Of a stretch of 64,000 nucleotides of DNA, positions 1 to 10,556 are shown piece after piece. The notes beneath the pieces were generated by a model. The model was not told where the DNA came from and did not search any database. It saw only the letters and a program-made list of their open reading frames with translations. Position 1 is the stretch's first letter. The number at the start of each line of letters is the position of its first letter. The stretch spans positions 124,001 to 188,000 of the forward strand of contig JAFYQJ010000005.1 of the NCBI GenBank assembly GCA_017547145.1, given 5' to 3'. Source of the DNA: Paludibacteraceae bacterium. Lineage in GTDB: Bacteria; Bacteroidota; Bacteroidia; Bacteroidales; Paludibacteraceae. Made by a program: the position numbers and the translations under genes.

Positions 1-609
1 CAATCTTGCAAGCAAATCACAAACAGCTTCAGCACCCATTTTTGCGATAAACTTATTAGGATCAGAATCGTCTAAATACTGATTTTCTTTTGGTAAAGTA
101 TCAATTAAATCAAGGTATTCTTCTTCAGTTAATGTTTCTCCCACTGCAATACCTTCTTTTCCTTCTAAAATACCAGGTTGAATAATAACATATTTTTCAT
201 AATAAATAATATTATCCAACTTTTTACTTGGCATTCCAAGTAAATATCCCATTTTGTTTGGTAAAGAACGGAAATACCAAATATGAGCGATTGGAACCAC
301 AAGCTGAATGTGTCCTGCACGTTCGCGACGGACTTTCTTCTCTGTAACTTCAACACCACATCGATCACATACAATTCCTTTATAACGAATTCGTTTGTAT
401 TTACCACAATGACATTCATAATCCTTTATAGGACCAAAAATTCTTTCGCAAAACAAACCATCTCGTTCAGGTTTATACGTACGATAATTGATAGTTTCTG
501 GTTTTAAAACTTCACCATACGAAGATTCTAATATTTCTTCAGGAGAAGCTAAACCAATTGTAATCTTCTTGAAGTTATTTTTTATCTTATTATCTTTTTT
601 AAAAGCCAT
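1..609 (-). CDS. rpoC: RNA polymerase subunit beta' (N-terminal part, cut by window edge)
   Basis: This is the first 203 codons of the beta' subunit of RNA polymerase; the gene runs off the left edge. It starts at ATG 609 with MAFKKDNK. Cysteines at residues 66, 68, 81 and 84 (CHC...CDRC) form the beta' zinc-binding domain that clamps DNA upstream of the active centre, followed by the conserved [16 protein letters not shown] segment. It lies 35 bases downstream of rpoB on the same strand, so the two are almost certainly cotranscribed. Identity is certain; only the catalytic region is missing from the window. Confidence 0.97.
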   Translation of the reverse strand, partial: MAFKKDNKIKNNFKKITIGLASPEEILESSYGEVLKPETINYRTYKPERDGLFCERIFGPIKDYECHCGKYKRIRYKGIVCDRCGVEVTEKKVRRERAGHIQLVVPIAHIWYFRSLPNKMGYLLGMPSKKLDNIIYYEKYVIIQPGILEGKEGIAVGETLTEEEYLDLIDTLPKENQYLDDSDPNKFIAKMGAEAVCDLLARL

Positions 610-644
610 AGTCTTTTATCTTTTTAATTTCAACGAAAACCAAA

Positions 645-3600
645 TTAATCAAAATCTATTTTCAATCCTAATCCTTTTAATTCATGCAACAACACATTCA
701 ACGATTCTGGGATTCCAGGTGTAGGCATATTGTCTCCCTTAACAATTGCTTCATAAGTTCTTGCACGTCCCATAACATCATCAGATTTCACTGTTAAGAT
801 TTCTTGTAAAATATGTGAAGCACCAAAAGCTTCAAGAGCCCAAACCTCCATTTCACCAAAACGTTGACCTCCAAATTGAGCTTTACCACCTAATGGTTGT
901 TGCGTTATAAGAGAATAAGGACCTATTGAACGAGCATGCATTTTGTCATCAACCATGTGTCCTAATTTCAACATATAAATAACACCTACTGTAGCTGGTT
1001 GGTCAAAACGAACACCTGTTCCTCCATCATACAAATAAGTTTTTCCATAATTAGGGACACCTGCTTTTTCAGTCCACTCATTCAAATCCTCTAATGTAAC
1101 TCCATCGAAAATTGGAGTTGCAAATTTTACTCCTAACTCTTTTCCTGCCCAACCTAGAACAGTTTCAAAAATTTGTCCTAAGTTCATACGAGAAGGCACA
1201 CCTAACGGATTCAAACAAATATCTACAGGAGTTCCATCTTCAAGGAAAGGCATATCTTCTTGACGAACAATTTTAGAAACAATACCTTTATTTCCATGAC
1301 GCCCTGCCATTTTATCACCAACACGGATTTTACGTTTTTTAGCAATATATACTCTTGCTAATTGTACAATTCCTGATGGAAGTTCATCTCCAATTGTCAA
1401 GTTAAATTTCTTACGTTTTAAACGAGCGTCAGCTTCCTTATATTTTCTTATATAATTAAGTATTACTTCACGTATTAACTCGTTTTTAGCAGCATCGGCT
1501 GTCCATTTTACAAGTTGAACGCTGATATAATCAATCTCATTTAAAATTTTTTGAGTGAATTTTGTTCCTTTAGGAACCACAAAAGCACCTAAAGAATCTT
1601 TTACTCCTTGAGAAGTTTTTCCACTTGTTAGAACAAGTAATTTTTCAACTAATAAAGATTTTAATTTAGCAACTTCCTTGTTGAATTCTTCTTCTAATTG
1701 AGGAATTAAAGCCTTATCAGCATTTTTCGCTTTACGATCTTTTATTGCTTTTGAATAAAGATTTTTACCAATAACCACACCCGACAACGATGGTGTCGCT
1801 TTCAATGAAGCATCTTTCACATCACCAGCCTTATCACCAAATATTGCTCTCAACAATTTTTCTTCTGGAGAAGGATCAGATTCTCCTTTAGGCGTGATTT
1901 TGCCAATCAAAATATCTCCTGGCTCTACATAAGCTCCAATACGAATAATACCATTTTCGTCTAGATTTTTAGTTGCTTCTTCGCTTACATTTGGAATATC
2001 AGAAGTTAATTCTTCAAGACCACGTTTTGTTTCTCGAACTTCTAACGAATATTCACTCACATGTACAGAAGTAAAGATATCTTCACGAACGATACGTTCA
2101 TTCAATACAATAGCATCCTCATAATTATAACCTTTCCAAGGAATAAACGCAACTTTAAGATTTCGACCTAGAGCTAGTTCTCCATTTTGAGTAGCATAAC
2201 CTTCTGTCAAAATATCACCAGCCTCAACTCGTTGTCCTTTTTTTACTATAGGACGTAAATCTATTGTTGTATCTTGATTGGTTCGTTGGAATTTTGGTAA
2301 TAAATATTCTTTTTTAGAATCATCAAATGAAACAAATCTTTCATCATCAGTTTGATCATAATTAATGACAATTCTTTGAGCATCAACAAAATCAACAACA
2401 CCAGATCTTTCTGCCATTATTTGTGTACGAGAGTCTTTTATCATTTTTCCCTCAATACCAGTACCAACGATAGGAGCCTCTGGACGTAAAATAGGAACTG
2501 CTTGACGCATCATGTTTGAACCCATCAACGCACGGTTTGCATCATCGTGCTCCAAACATGGAATTAAAGCTGCAGCAATTGATGCAATTTGTTGAGGGGC
2601 AACATCCATTAATTCTACTTGCGAAGGTGCAACTACAGGATAATCTGCGTCCTGACGTGTTTTTACACGAGATAAAATAAATTTACCACTTTCATCCAAA
2701 GGTGCATTACCTTGAGCTATAATTTTACCAGTTTCTTCCTCTGCTGTTAAATATGTAACTCCTTCAGTAGTTAAATCAACTTTTCCCTCTGCAACTTTAC
2801 GATAAGGTGTTTCAATAAAACCTAAATCATTAATTTTTGCATATACACACAATGAAGAAATCAAACCAATATTTGGTCCTTCTGGTGTTTCAATTGGACA
2901 CAAACGACCATAGTGAGTATAGTGTACGTCACGTACTTCAAAACCTGCACGTTCACGAGACAAACCTCCAGGACCTAAAGCCGATAAACGACGTTTATGA
3001 GTGATTTCTGCCAATGGATTGGTTTGATCCATAAATTGAGACAAAGCATTTGTCCCAAAGAATGAATTGATAACAGATGAAATTGCATTTGCATTTATCA
3101 AATCAATAGGAGTAAACACCTCGTTATCACGCACATTCATTCTTTCACGAATAGTACGTGCCATTCGTGCCAAACCAATTCCAAATTGATTATATAATTG
3201 CTCACCACCTGTTCTAACACGACGATTACTCAAATGGTCAATATCATCAACCTCAGCTTTTGAGTTAATCAATTCGATTAGGTATTTAATGATTTCAATT
3301 ATATCTTCTTTAGTTAGTACACCTACATTCATTTCTGTAGATAAACCTAACTTTCTATTAATTCGGAAACGACCAACTTCTCCTAAATCATATCTTTTTT
3401 CAGAGAAGAACAAACTATTTATCATTTCACGAGCAGTTGAGTCATCTGCTGGATCAGCATTTCTCAATTGACGATATATATACCAAACAGCTTCTTTTTC
3501 AGAATTACTTGGATCCTTTTGCAGAGTGTTATAAATAATACTATAATCACTCATATTTTCACTCTCTTTGTGTAACAAAATAGTTTCTACACCAGATTCA

Positions 3601-4457
3601 AGTATCGAATCAATATGATCTGCTTCAAGTATCGTTTCACGATCAACAAGGATGTTAATACGTTCAATTGTAACAACCTCACCAGTATCTTCATCCACCA
3701 AATCCTCATTCCATACAGTTAATACACGTGCAGCAAGCTTTCGACCAATGGCTTTTTTAAGATTTGTTTTATTAACTTTAACTTCTTCTGCTAAACCAAA
3801 TATTTCTAAAATATCACGGTCATTTTCATAACCTATTGCACGCAAAAGCGTAGTTACAGGTAATTTTTTCTTACGATCAATGTATGCATACATAACATTA
3901 TTAATGTCTGTTGCAAATTCGATCCAAGAACCTTTAAAAGGAATTATACGTGCCGAATAAAGTTTCGTTCCATTAGCATGCATACTTTGACCAAAGAATA
4001 CACCAGGTGAACGATGTAATTGAGATACAATAACACGTTCAGCACCATTAATTACAAATGTACCTTTTTCGGTCATATAAGGAATTGGTCCTAAAAACAC
4101 GTCTTGAATTACAGTATCAAAATCCTCATGTTCTGGATCGGTACATTCTAATTTCAACCGTGCTTTTAAAGGAACACTATAAGTTAATCCCCTTTCTATA
4201 CATTCCTCTATTGTATAACGGGGAGGATCTATATAATAATCTAAAAATTCAAGTCTAAAGTTATTGCGTGTATCTTCAATTGGAAAATTTTCTGAAAATA
4301 CTCTATACATCCCCTCATTTTTTCTTTTTTCGGGGGCTGTATCTAATTGGAAGAAATCTCTAAAAGATTTCAATTGGACATCAAGAAAATCAGGATATTC
4401 TAATGAGTTCTTGATGGAAGCAAAGTTAACTCTTTGGTTATCAATATTTGAAGCCAT
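645..4457 (-). CDS. rpoB: RNA polymerase subunit beta
   Basis: This is the full-length beta subunit of RNA polymerase (1270 aa, the usual Bacteroidota length). Visible landmarks are the rifampicin-region segment around [24 protein letters not shown], the [17 protein letters not shown] block, and the C-terminal [12 protein letters not shown] and [21 protein letters not shown] motifs that contact beta' and the RNA. The start is ATG 4457 (MASNIDNQR). It follows rplL after a 107-base gap that contains a strong hairpin with a U-run (separate entry), so its expression is probably set by partial read-through from the ribosomal protein genes. No disruption is visible. Confidence 0.99.
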   Translation of the reverse strand: MASNIDNQRVNFASIKNSLEYPDFLDVQLKSFRDFFQLDTAPEKRKNEGMYRVFSENFPIEDTRNNFRLEFLDYYIDPPRYTIEECIERGLTYSVPLKARLKLECTDPEHEDFDTVIQDVFLGPIPYMTEKGTFVINGAERVIVSQLHRSPGVFFGQSMHANGTKLYSARIIPFKGSWIEFATDINNVMYAYIDRKKKLPVTTLLRAIGYENDRDILEIFGLAEEVKVNKTNLKKAIGRKLAARVLTVWNEDLVDEDTGEVVTIERINILVDRETILEADHIDSILESGVETILLHKESENMSDYSIIYNTLQKDPSNSEKEAVWYIYRQLRNADPADDSTAREMINSLFFSEKRYDLGEVGRFRINRKLGLSTEMNVGVLTKEDIIEIIKYLIELINSKAEVDDIDHLSNRRVRTGGEQLYNQFGIGLARMARTIRERMNVRDNEVFTPIDLINANAISSVINSFFGTNALSQFMDQTNPLAEITHKRRLSALGPGGLSRERAGFEVRDVHYTHYGRLCPIETPEGPNIGLISSLCVYAKINDLGFIETPYRKVAEGKVDLTTEGVTYLTAEEETGKIIAQGNAPLDESGKFILSRVKTRQDADYPVVAPSQVELMDVAPQQIASIAAALIPCLEHDDANRALMGSNMMRQAVPILRPEAPIVGTGIEGKMIKDSRTQIMAERSGVVDFVDAQRIVINYDQTDDERFVSFDDSKKEYLLPKFQRTNQDTTIDLRPIVKKGQRVEAGDILTEGYATQNGELALGRNLKVAFIPWKGYNYEDAIVLNERIVREDIFTSVHVSEYSLEVRETKRGLEELTSDIPNVSEEATKNLDENGIIRIGAYVEPGDILIGKITPKGESDPSPEEKLLRAIFGDKAGDVKDASLKATPSLSGVVIGKNLYSKAIKDRKAKNADKALIPQLEEEFNKEVAKLKSLLVEKLLVLTSGKTSQGVKDSLGAFVVPKGTKFTQKILNEIDYISVQLVKWTADAAKNELIREVILNYIRKYKEADARLKRKKFNLTIGDELPSGIVQLARVYIAKKRKIRVGDKMAGRHGNKGIVSKIVRQEDMPFLEDGTPVDICLNPLGVPSRMNLGQIFETVLGWAGKELGVKFATPIFDGVTLEDLNEWTEKAGVPNYGKTYLYDGGTGVRFDQPATVGVIYMLKLGHMVDDKMHARSIGPYSLITQQPLGGKAQFGGQRFGEMEVWALEAFGASHILQEILTVKSDDVMGRARTYEAIVKGDNMPTPGIPESLNVLLHELKGLGLKIDFD

Positions 4458-4497
4458 TGGATAAGATTTTTAATTGAACTTAATTTTATCTATACAT

Positions 4498-4536
4498 AAA
4501 AAGGTTTAGAGTCCCGCACACACGGGATCCCAAACC
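4498..4536 (-). terminator. rplL-rpoB intergenic attenuator-type hairpin
   Basis: Reading on the minus strand, a GGTTTGGGATCCCG arm pairs with CGGGACTCTAAACC across a six-base loop and is followed by five U residues. A strong hairpin plus U-run inside an operon that must continue into rpoBC looks like a partial terminator or an RNA processing site. A similar arrangement is established between rplL and rpoB in Escherichia coli; its action here is inferred. Confidence 0.6.
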
Positions 4537-4564
4537 ATATCAACCTGAAAATCAGGAGAAAAGC

Positions 4565-4939
4565 TTATTTAAGTTCAACTTCAGCTCCTGCTTCAGTAAG
4601 TTGTTTTTTAAGTGATTCAGCTTCATCTTTAGCTACACCTTCTTTAATTGTAGAAGGAGCTGCATCTACCATGTCTTTAGCTTCTTTCAAACCAAGACCT
4701 GTCAATTCTTTTACAAGCTTAACGATTGCTAATTTGTTTGCTCCAGCTGATTTCAAAACTACATCAAAAGATGTTTTTTCTTCAACAGCAGCTGCTTCAC
4801 CAGCAGCAGGAGCAGCAACAGCAACAGCAGCAGCTGCAGGCTCAATACCATATTCATTTTTCAAGATTTCAGCTAATTCATTAACTTCTTTAACTGTTAA
4901 ATTAACTAATTGTTCTGCAAAGACTTTTAAATCTGCCAT
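4565..4939 (-). CDS. rplL: Large ribosomal subunit protein bL12 (L7/L12)
   Basis: This is the stalk protein of the 50S subunit that recruits translation factor GTPases. It is 124 aa long with the usual layout: an N-terminal dimerisation helix ([26 protein letters not shown]), an alanine-rich hinge at about residues 34-52, and a C-terminal domain carrying the factor-binding [15 protein letters not shown] segment. It follows rplJ by 37 bases and is the last ribosomal gene before rpoB. Length and sequence are typical and the identification is secure. Confidence 0.98.
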   Translation of the reverse strand: MADLKVFAEQLVNLTVKEVNELAEILKNEYGIEPAAAAVAVAAPAAGEAAAVEEKTSFDVVLKSAGANKLAIVKLVKELTGLGLKEAKDMVDAAPSTIKEGVAKDEAESLKKQLTEAGAEVELK

Positions 4940-4976
4940 GATTTTTATTTTTTATTGGTTATTTTTATTCTTTAGT

Positions 4977-5492
4977 TTATCTCTCTGATAGTGTTTTTAA
5001 AACACCATGTAATTTATTTCCTCCCGATTGGAGTGCGGATACAACATTTTTAGCAGGAGATTGCAACAATGCAATAACGTCTGCAATAAGTTCATTTTTG
5101 CTCTTGATGCTTACTAATACATCTAATTGATCTTGACCTACATAAAAACTTTCTTCTACATAAGCAGCTTTCAATACTGGTTTTTGAGCTTTCTTGCTAA
5201 AATTCTTAATTAATTTAGCAGGAGCATTTCCTGTATTAGAAAACATTAATGTAGTATTATTTTTTAATACGCCATAAATCGGACTAAAATCTGTATCAAT
5301 AGCTTCTAACGCCTTTTGAAGCAATGTATTTTTTACAACTAGAAGTTTTATACCTTCTTTATTGCAAGCTCTTCTTAAATCACTTGTTTGTTGAGAATTT
5401 AATCCCTCAATATCTGTTAAATAAAAATGAGAATATGCTCCAAGCGTTTCTGTTAACTGTGCAATTATCGCACCTTTTTCTTCTTTTTTCAT
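4977..5492 (-). CDS. rplJ: Large ribosomal subunit protein uL10
   Basis: This is the uL10 stalk base protein, which anchors the bL12 dimers to 23S rRNA. It is 171 aa long and begins MKKEEKGAIIAQL. The N-terminal LTDIEGLNSQQTSDLRRACNKEGI segment matches the family, and a helical C-terminus (KNVVSALQSGGNKLHGVLKTL) provides the bL12 docking part. It sits between rplA and rplL in the conserved order. In other bacteria uL10-bL12 represses its own mRNA leader; I could not define such a site here. Confidence 0.97.
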   Translation of the reverse strand: MKKEEKGAIIAQLTETLGAYSHFYLTDIEGLNSQQTSDLRRACNKEGIKLLVVKNTLLQKALEAIDTDFSPIYGVLKNNTTLMFSNTGNAPAKLIKNFSKKAQKPVLKAAYVEESFYVGQDQLDVLVSIKSKNELIADVIALLQSPAKNVVSALQSGGNKLHGVLKTLSER

Positions 5493-5510
5493 ACCTCAGT
5501 CCGTTTAATT

Positions 5511-6209
5511 TTAATTTTCTTCAATTGCTTTTGTATCAATCTTAATTCCAGGACCCATCGTACTAGAAAGATATACACTTTTCACATAAGTACCTTTCGC
5601 TGAAGCAGGTTTCAATTTTATTATTGTCGACATGAAAGCTTTTGCATTTTCAGCAATTTGATCAACCGAAAAAGAGACTTTTCCTATAGATGTATGAACA
5701 ATACCCGTTTTATCAACTTTAAAATCAATTTTACCTTGCTTAACTTCTGTAACGGCTTTTCCTACCTCCATTGTTACTGTACCACTTTTTGGATTTGGCA
5801 TAAGTCCACGAGGTCCCAAAACACGTCCTAAAGCACCTATTTTACCCATGATAGCTGGCATTGTAATAATAACATCAACATCTGTCCAACCACCTTTAAT
5901 TTTCTCGATATATTCATCGAGTCCGACATAATCAGCTCCAGCAGCTTTTGCTTCAGCCTCTTTATCAGGAGTACACAATGCGAGAACCCTAACTTGTTTT
6001 CCCGTTCCATTTGGCAACGATACAACTCCACGTACCATTTGATTTGCTTTACGAGGATCCACACCTAAACGTACATCTATATCAACAGACGCATCAAATT
6101 TAGTTGTAGTTGTATCTTTTACTAATTGAGCAGCCTCTTTTAACGAATAAGCTTTTCCAGCTTCAACCTTTTCTAAAGCTAACTTTTGATTTTTTGTAAG
6201 TTTACCCAT
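5511..6209 (-). CDS. rplA: Large ribosomal subunit protein uL1
   Basis: This is the L1 stalk protein, which helps move and release E-site tRNA. It is 232 aa long. The conserved block [19 protein letters not shown] near the middle and the [13 protein letters not shown] segment are diagnostic of uL1. It starts at ATG 6209 (MGKLTKNQK), 20 bases after rplK, and is followed by rplJ after 18 bases. No anomalies were seen. Confidence 0.98.
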   Translation of the reverse strand: MGKLTKNQKLALEKVEAGKAYSLKEAAQLVKDTTTTKFDASVDIDVRLGVDPRKANQMVRGVVSLPNGTGKQVRVLALCTPDKEAEAKAAGADYVGLDEYIEKIKGGWTDVDVIITMPAIMGKIGALGRVLGPRGLMPNPKSGTVTMEVGKAVTEVKQGKIDFKVDKTGIVHTSIGKVSFSVDQIAENAKAFMSTIIKLKPASAKGTYVKSVYLSSTMGPGIKIDTKAIEEN

Positions 6210-6229
6210 AATTCAATTGAAGTTTTTAA

Positions 6230-6673
6230 TTAATTATTAACTGGAAATTCGCCTTTAACAGCAATACCCATACTTCTTGCTGTTCCTGCTACCATTTTCA
6301 TAGCAGCTTCAACAGTAAAACAATTTAAATCTACCATTTTGTCTGTTGCAATTTGTTTCACTTGTTCCCAAGTTATTTCTGCAACCTTTTTACGATTCGG
6401 CTCTGCCGAACCACCTTTAACTTTAGCAACTTCTAACAATTGAATTGCAACAGGTGGAGTTTTAACGACAAAATCAAAAGACTTATCAACATAATACGTG
6501 ATAATCACAGGCAAAACTTTACCTGCTTTGTCTTGGGTTCTGGCATTAAATTGCTTGCAAAAATCCATAATATTAATACCTTTAGAACCTAGAGCAGGTC
6601 CCACTGGTGGTGATGGATTTGCTGCACCGCCTTTAATCTGTAACTTGATTTGTCCAGCAATTTCTTTAGCCAT
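6230..6673 (-). CDS. rplK: Large ribosomal subunit protein uL11
   Basis: This is uL11, which binds the GTPase-associated region of 23S rRNA and is needed for the stringent response in other bacteria. It is 147 aa long. The N-terminal proline-rich [27 protein letters not shown] block and the C-terminal rRNA-binding segment ending [20 protein letters not shown] are typical. It lies between nusG and rplA as in most bacteria. Confidence 0.98.
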   Translation of the reverse strand: MAKEIAGQIKLQIKGGAANPSPPVGPALGSKGINIMDFCKQFNARTQDKAGKVLPVIITYYVDKSFDFVVKTPPVAIQLLEVAKVKGGSAEPNRKKVAEITWEQVKQIATDKMVDLNCFTVEAAMKMVAGTARSMGIAVKGEFPVNN

Positions 6674-6726
6674 AATTTTACTTTTTACATTTAATTAAAA
6701 TACCGTGATAAATGCGTAACCAAAAA

Positions 6727-7275
6727 TCACTCTTTTTCTACTTGCATAAAATTCAACTCAAGAGGAGTTTTTCTTCCGAAAATTTTAACCATTACCTTAA
6801 GTTTTTTCTTTTCAGAGTTAACTTCTTCTATAATTCCAGAAAAACCACTAAAAGGACCAACAATCACTTTTACCGACTCACCAACTATATAGTGAACGTT
6901 CAAATCATCATCCATCCCATTCAATTCATCAACAGAACCTAGAATACGATTTACCTCTGATTGTCGTAGCGGAGTAGGAACAGACGAGCCTGTTGCACCT
7001 AAAAAACCTAATACATTAGGAACATTTCTTAAGTGATGTTGCACCTCACCATTCAAATCTGCCTCTACTAAAACATAACCTGGCAAATAACTTCTCTCTT
7101 TTATAACCTTTTTACCATTACTAATTTGATAAACCTTTTCTGTAGGGATCAAAACTTGAGATACATAACGAGCAAGGTCGGTATTTCGAATTTCAGAATC
7201 GATATACTCTTTTACCTTATTCTCTTTTCCGCTAATGGCACGCATAACATACCACTTCTTTGTTGTCTCAGCCAT
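6727..7275 (-). CDS. nusG: Transcription termination/antitermination factor NusG
   Basis: This is NusG, which binds RNA polymerase and couples transcription to translation or Rho. It is 182 aa long from ATG 7275 ([12 protein letters not shown]); a TTG two codons upstream is possible but less likely. The NGN domain covers about residues 1-120, with [11 protein letters not shown] and the [11 protein letters not shown] motif, and the C-terminal KOW domain contains [18 protein letters not shown]. An AAGGAG-like sequence lies upstream of the ATG inside the end of secE, which is unusual in this phylum, where such sites are mostly absent. Confidence 0.97.
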   Translation of the reverse strand: MAETTKKWYVMRAISGKENKVKEYIDSEIRNTDLARYVSQVLIPTEKVYQISNGKKVIKERSYLPGYVLVEADLNGEVQHHLRNVPNVLGFLGATGSSVPTPLRQSEVNRILGSVDELNGMDDDLNVHYIVGESVKVIVGPFSGFSGIIEEVNSEKKKLKVMVKIFGRKTPLELNFMQVEKE

Positions 7276-7288
7276 TTTCAATCTCCTT

Positions 7289-7480
7289 CTAAATTAAAGC
7301 TTCATAAACAAACTTCATAATAGTCTCGAAACTAATATCCATCACCCAAACCACCAATGCAATTAAAAGGGAAGCGACTAAAACAATAACTGCACTATTG
7401 GTCAACTCCTTTAGAGTAGGCCAAGATACTTTATGAATCAGTTCCGAATAAGATTCTTTGAAGTAGTTAACAATTTTCAT
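7289..7480 (-). CDS. secE: Preprotein translocase subunit SecE
   Basis: This is the small SecE subunit that clamps the SecY channel. It is 63 aa long from ATG 7480 ([10 protein letters not shown]). The conserved amphipathic helix with [13 protein letters not shown] is followed by one membrane segment ([20 protein letters not shown]). An in-frame extension upstream would run into the tRNA-Trp gene and is rejected. The gene lies between trnW and nusG, the usual bacterial position. Confidence 0.95.
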   Translation of the reverse strand: MKIVNYFKESYSELIHKVSWPTLKELTNSAVIVLVASLLIALVVWVMDISFETIMKFVYEALI

Positions 7481-7501
7481 CTTTTCAACAAATAGATTTT
7501 G

Positions 7502-7574
7502 CACGGGTTGAGAGACTCGAACTCCCGACACCTGGTTTTGGAGACCAGTGCTCTACCAACTGAGCTAAACCCGT
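7502..7574 (-). tRNA. trnW: tRNA-Trp (anticodon CCA)
   Basis: This 73-base tRNA has an acceptor stem ACGGGTT/AACCCGT, a TAGCTCAGTTGGTAGAGCA D-arm, an anticodon loop CTCCAAA reading CCA, and a TTCGAGT T-loop. No 3' CCA is encoded. It sits between tuf and secE, as in many bacteria. Confidence 0.97.
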
Positions 7575-7601
7575 AAAAAATCGCCGAGAAACTCGACGAT
7601 T
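7575..7601 (-). terminator. Terminator downstream of tuf
   Basis: On the minus strand AATCGTCGAG pairs with CTCGGCGATT around a three-base loop (one mismatch), followed by a U-run. It begins 10 bases after the tuf stop codon and ends right where tRNA-Trp begins, so it may limit read-through from tuf into trnW-secE-nusG. Confidence 0.75.
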
Positions 7602-7610
7602 CTCATTTTA

Positions 7611-8798
7611 TTAGTCAATCAATGCTGTGATTTGACCAGAACCTACAGTACGTCCACCTTCTCGAATAGCAAAACGAAGACCTTCACTACAAGCTACTGG
7701 ATAAATCAATTTTACCATAATTTCCAAGTTGTCACCTGGCATTACCATTTCGCGTCCTTCTGGCAATGTAATTTCACCAGTAACATCCAAAGTACGGATA
7801 TAGAATTGAGGACGATATTTATTATGGAATGGAGTATGACGACCACCTTCTTCTTTTTTCAAAATATACACAGATGCTTTGAATTCAGAGTGAGGAGTAA
7901 CTGTTCCTGGGTGAGTGATAACCATACCACGTTTGATTTCGTCTTTATCAATACCACGAAGCAACAAACCTACATTATCACCTGCTTCACCTTCATCAAG
8001 AAGCTTACGGAACATTTCAACACCAGTTACAACAGATTTTTTACCTTCTGCACCTAAACCGATAATTTGAACTTCATCACCAACTTTTACAATACCTGTT
8101 TCGATACGACCAGTTGCAACTGTACCACGACCTGTAATCGAGAACACGTCTTCAATTGGCATCAAGAATGGTTTATCAACTGCACGTTGTGGCAATTCAA
8201 TCCAACTATCAACAGCAGACATCAATTCCATTACCTTTTCTTCCCATTGTGCTTCTCCATTCAATGCACCAAGAGCTGAACCTTGAATAATAGGAGTATT
8301 ATCTCCATCAAATTCATAAAATGCCAACAATTCACGCATTTCCATTTCTACCAATTCCAACATTTCAGCATCATCAACCATATCGCATTTATTCATAAAC
8401 ACAACCAAACGAGGAACATTTACCTGACGAGCTAAAAGGATATGCTCACGAGTTTGAGGCATAGGACCATCAGTTGCAGCAACTACAATGATAGCACCAT
8501 CCATTTGAGCAGCACCAGTAACCATGTTTTTAACATAGTCAGCGTGACCTGGACAGTCTACGTGTGCATAGTGACGATTTTCTGTTTGATACTCAACATG
8601 CGAAGTATTAATTGTAATACCACGTTCTTTTTCTTCTGGTGCGTTGTCAATTGAGTCGAACGAACGCATTTCTGAGAAACCTTTCTTAGCCAACACAGTA
8701 GTAATTGCAGCAGTCAAAGTTGTTTTACCGTGGTCTACGTGACCAATAGTACCGATGTTAACATGCGGTTTCGATCTGTCAAATTTTTCTTTTGCCAT
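7611..8798 (-). CDS. tuf: Elongation factor Tu
   Basis: This is EF-Tu, the GTPase that delivers aminoacyl-tRNA to the ribosome. It is 395 aa long from ATG 8798 ([16 protein letters not shown]). The G-domain motifs are GHVDHGKT (P-loop), RGITI (switch I), DCPGHADY (DxxG region), NKCD and SAL; domains 2 and 3 follow, with [11 protein letters not shown] and the C-terminal [12 protein letters not shown]. It lies downstream of four tRNA genes and probably shares their promoter at 9235-9265. Confidence 0.99.
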   Translation of the reverse strand: MAKEKFDRSKPHVNIGTIGHVDHGKTTLTAAITTVLAKKGFSEMRSFDSIDNAPEEKERGITINTSHVEYQTENRHYAHVDCPGHADYVKNMVTGAAQMDGAIIVVAATDGPMPQTREHILLARQVNVPRLVVFMNKCDMVDDAEMLELVEMEMRELLAFYEFDGDNTPIIQGSALGALNGEAQWEEKVMELMSAVDSWIELPQRAVDKPFLMPIEDVFSITGRGTVATGRIETGIVKVGDEVQIIGLGAEGKKSVVTGVEMFRKLLDEGEAGDNVGLLLRGIDKDEIKRGMVITHPGTVTPHSEFKASVYILKKEEGGRHTPFHNKYRPQFYIRTLDVTGEITLPEGREMVMPGDNLEIMVKLIYPVACSEGLRFAIREGGRTVGSGQITALID

Positions 8799-8864
8799 AA
8801 TTTTATTTTTTAACAATGATGAATAAATATATAAACTCTTTCTACTAAAAACAAATCACAAATG

Positions 8865-8936
<72 letters not shown>

Positions 8937-8940
8937 ATTG

Positions 8941-9013
8941 AGCGGAAAACGGGACTCAAACCCGCGACCCCCAGCTTGGAAGGCTAGTGCTCTATCAACT
9001 GAGCTATTTCCGC
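8941..9013 (-). tRNA. tRNA-Gly (anticodon TCC)
   Basis: This 73-base tRNA has acceptor stem GCGGAAA/TTTCCGC, an anticodon loop CTTCCAA reading TCC, and a T-arm with a GTTTGAGTC loop region. It is only four bases from the preceding tRNA-Thr (GGT) gene. Confidence 0.96.
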
Positions 9014-9028
9014 AAAAAAAAAGAAATG

Positions 9029-9111
9029 TGGGCAGTGATGGATTCGAACCACCGAAGGCGAAAGCCAGCTGAGTTACAGTCAGCCCCATTTGGCCACTCT
9101 GGTAACTGCCC
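9029..9111 (-). tRNA. tRNA-Tyr (anticodon GTA)
   Basis: This 83-base tRNA has acceptor stem GGGCAGT/ACTGCCC, an anticodon loop CTGTAAC reading GTA, and the long variable arm (GCTGGCTTTCGCC) expected for bacterial tRNA-Tyr. Confidence 0.96.
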
Positions 9112-9122
9112 TTTTCCTTTTG

Positions 9123-9196
9123 AGCCTCTTGTCGGATTCGAACCAACGACCCCGAGATTACAAATCACGTGCTCTGGCCAACTGAGCTAAAGAGGC
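9123..9196 (-). tRNA. tRNA-Thr (anticodon TGT)
   Basis: This 74-base tRNA has acceptor stem GCCTCTT/AAGAGGC and an anticodon loop TTTGTAA reading TGT. It is the first tRNA after the promoter at 9235-9265. With the GGT gene, two threonine isoacceptors are encoded in this cluster. Confidence 0.96.
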
Positions 9197-9234
9197 ATTC
9201 CTTTTCAATATCACAATGATACCAAAATGGGTTG

Positions 9235-9265
9235 CAAATGTAGAAATTTATTTTTTTACACGCAA
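9235..9265 (-). promoter_or_regulatory. Bacteroidota-type promoter for the tRNA-tuf operon
   Basis: Read on the minus strand, TTG at 9263-9265 is followed after 20 bases by TACATTTG at 9235-9242, matching the Bacteroidota sigma factor consensus TTG-N19/20-TAnnTTTG. Transcription would start a few bases downstream and enter the tRNA-Thr gene at 9196. Confidence 0.8.
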
Positions 9266-9309
9266 CAAATATTTGTTTTTTTTCAAAAACTATTGCAAGA
9301 AAGATCAAA

Positions 9310-9600
9310 TTAATGCGACTCCTTATACTTTTTCAATTGTTTTTCCATAGCTTCAACAGCCTTATCTATAGCTTCTTCAAAAGAATCACATGTCTTTTCC
9401 ACAAAAAAACTTACCCCGGGTACCTTTATCTTAATTTCAGCCTCCTTGTTTTCCGTCGACTCAAATTTAACAACTTTCAGAAACACTTCTAAAGAAACTA
9501 CTGAATCAACAAACTTACCCAATTTATTCACTTTCTTTTCTACATAAGACTCCAACTTTTCTGTAATCTTAAAATTAATCGCTGAAATTTTTATTCCCAT
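9310..9600 (-). CDS. hpf: Ribosome hibernation-promoting factor (short HPF/RaiA type)
   Basis: This is a small ribosome-associated protein of the HPF/YfiA family, which occupies the decoding site and silences ribosomes in slow growth. It is 96 aa from ATG 9600 (MGIKISAINFKITEKLESYVEKKV); an ATG at 9609 adds three residues and overlaps the xerC stop as ATGA, so either start may be used. The beta-alpha-beta-beta-beta-alpha pattern with the final helix FEEAIDKAVEAMEKQLKKYK fits the short form, which lacks the C-terminal dimerisation domain of long HPF. It is translationally coupled to the recombinase gene upstream. Confidence 0.9.
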   Translation of the reverse strand: MGIKISAINFKITEKLESYVEKKVNKLGKFVDSVVSLEVFLKVVKFESTENKEAEIKIKVPGVSFFVEKTCDSFEEAIDKAVEAMEKQLKKYKESH

Positions 9601-9605
9601 AAATC

Positions 9606-10490
9606 TCATTTTTTTAATGCTCGAGGATGAGCTTGTTTATAAATTAATTGTAACTGCTCAAAAGTCGTATGCGTATAAATTTCCGTCGCCGAAAGACTTG
9701 CATGCCCCAATGCTGTTTTTACGACATCAATATCAACCTCTCGATTTAAAAGAACGGTAGCAAACGTATGCCTTAATACATGCGGGCTACATTTCTCAAG
9801 TGTACTTACAGCACGCATTGTCGAATGCACTAATATATAAACATATTTTGAATAAAGTTGTTTCCCCTTCTCTGTAACAAATAAAAATGAACATTCTTTT
9901 GATACAGAGTTATCTCTAAAAAGAATATAGTCTTTTATTGTATTTTTCAAATCATTTCCTATCGGAACGATTCTTTGTTTATTTCTTTTCCCAACAACAG
10001 TAATTGTGTTATTAAAAAAATTCAAATCTGAATCCTTGAGGTTTATTAACTCTGAGCACCTTATTCCTGTCTGATAAAACAAATCTATTATCAAACGAGA
10101 CATTTTACTCTTAAAATCAGTGCCATCAAACAAATCTATCGCAAGTTCTAATTCATTTTCTTTAAAAAACAAAGGTAAACTTTTCTTGATTTTTGGAGCA
10201 ACAACATTCCTTGTAGGATTCGATTTACAATAATCCTTAAGATTCAAAAAACGATAAAAAGATTTAATTGCAGAAAGTTTTCTATTGACAGTTCGAGACG
10301 ATTGTCCACTTTCAAGTAAAAACAGAATCCAGCCTCGAATAATTATAGCATCAATCTCATTTACGTCAAACGACGTCTTTTGAGATATTACATAATCCCT
10401 AAACGAAATCAAATCGTTACGATACGACAAAAAAGTATGAGAAGAAAAATTTTTCTCATACTGTAAATATTGCAGAAATGCGTTTATCAT
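9606..10490 (-). CDS. xerC: Tyrosine recombinase XerC/XerD type
   Basis: This tyrosine recombinase probably resolves chromosome dimers at dif. It is 294 aa from ATG 10490 (MINAFLQYLQYEKNFSSHTFLSYRNDL), the typical Xer length. The N-terminal SAM-like DNA-binding domain is followed by the catalytic domain with Arg in YQTGIRCSELINL, the HVLRHTFATVLL box (HxxR), LGHAS and the nucleophile Tyr in ATEIYTHT. It overlaps the hibernation factor gene by four bases. The housekeeping context argues against a mobile-element integrase. Confidence 0.88.
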   Translation of the reverse strand: MINAFLQYLQYEKNFSSHTFLSYRNDLISFRDYVISQKTSFDVNEIDAIIIRGWILFLLESGQSSRTVNRKLSAIKSFYRFLNLKDYCKSNPTRNVVAPKIKKSLPLFFKENELELAIDLFDGTDFKSKMSRLIIDLFYQTGIRCSELINLKDSDLNFFNNTITVVGKRNKQRIVPIGNDLKNTIKDYILFRDNSVSKECSFLFVTEKGKQLYSKYVYILVHSTMRAVSTLEKCSPHVLRHTFATVLLNREVDIDVVKTALGHASLSATEIYTHTTFEQLQLIYKQAHPRALKK

Positions 10491-10524
10491 ATCTAACGGC
10501 AATTATCTGCAACGAAAATAAAAT

Positions 10525-10552
10525 AAAAAAACGGAATAAAAAAATATTCTGT
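10525..10552 (-). terminator. Probable rpsU terminator
   Basis: On the minus strand ACAGAATA pairs with TATTCCGT (one mismatch) around a short T-rich loop, followed by seven U residues. It starts directly after the rpsU stop codon. The AT-rich stem makes this moderate. Confidence 0.5.
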
Positions 10553-10556
10553 TCTT

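Noticed and set aside
7481-7531. Seventeen-codon N-terminal extension of secE
   Set aside because: It would overlap the tRNA-Trp gene, and known SecE proteins begin at the ATG at 7480.
9606-10490. XerC-like gene as integrase of a mobile element
   Set aside because: It lies among housekeeping translation genes, has typical Xer length and no attachment repeats, so a chromosome-dimer resolvase is more likely.
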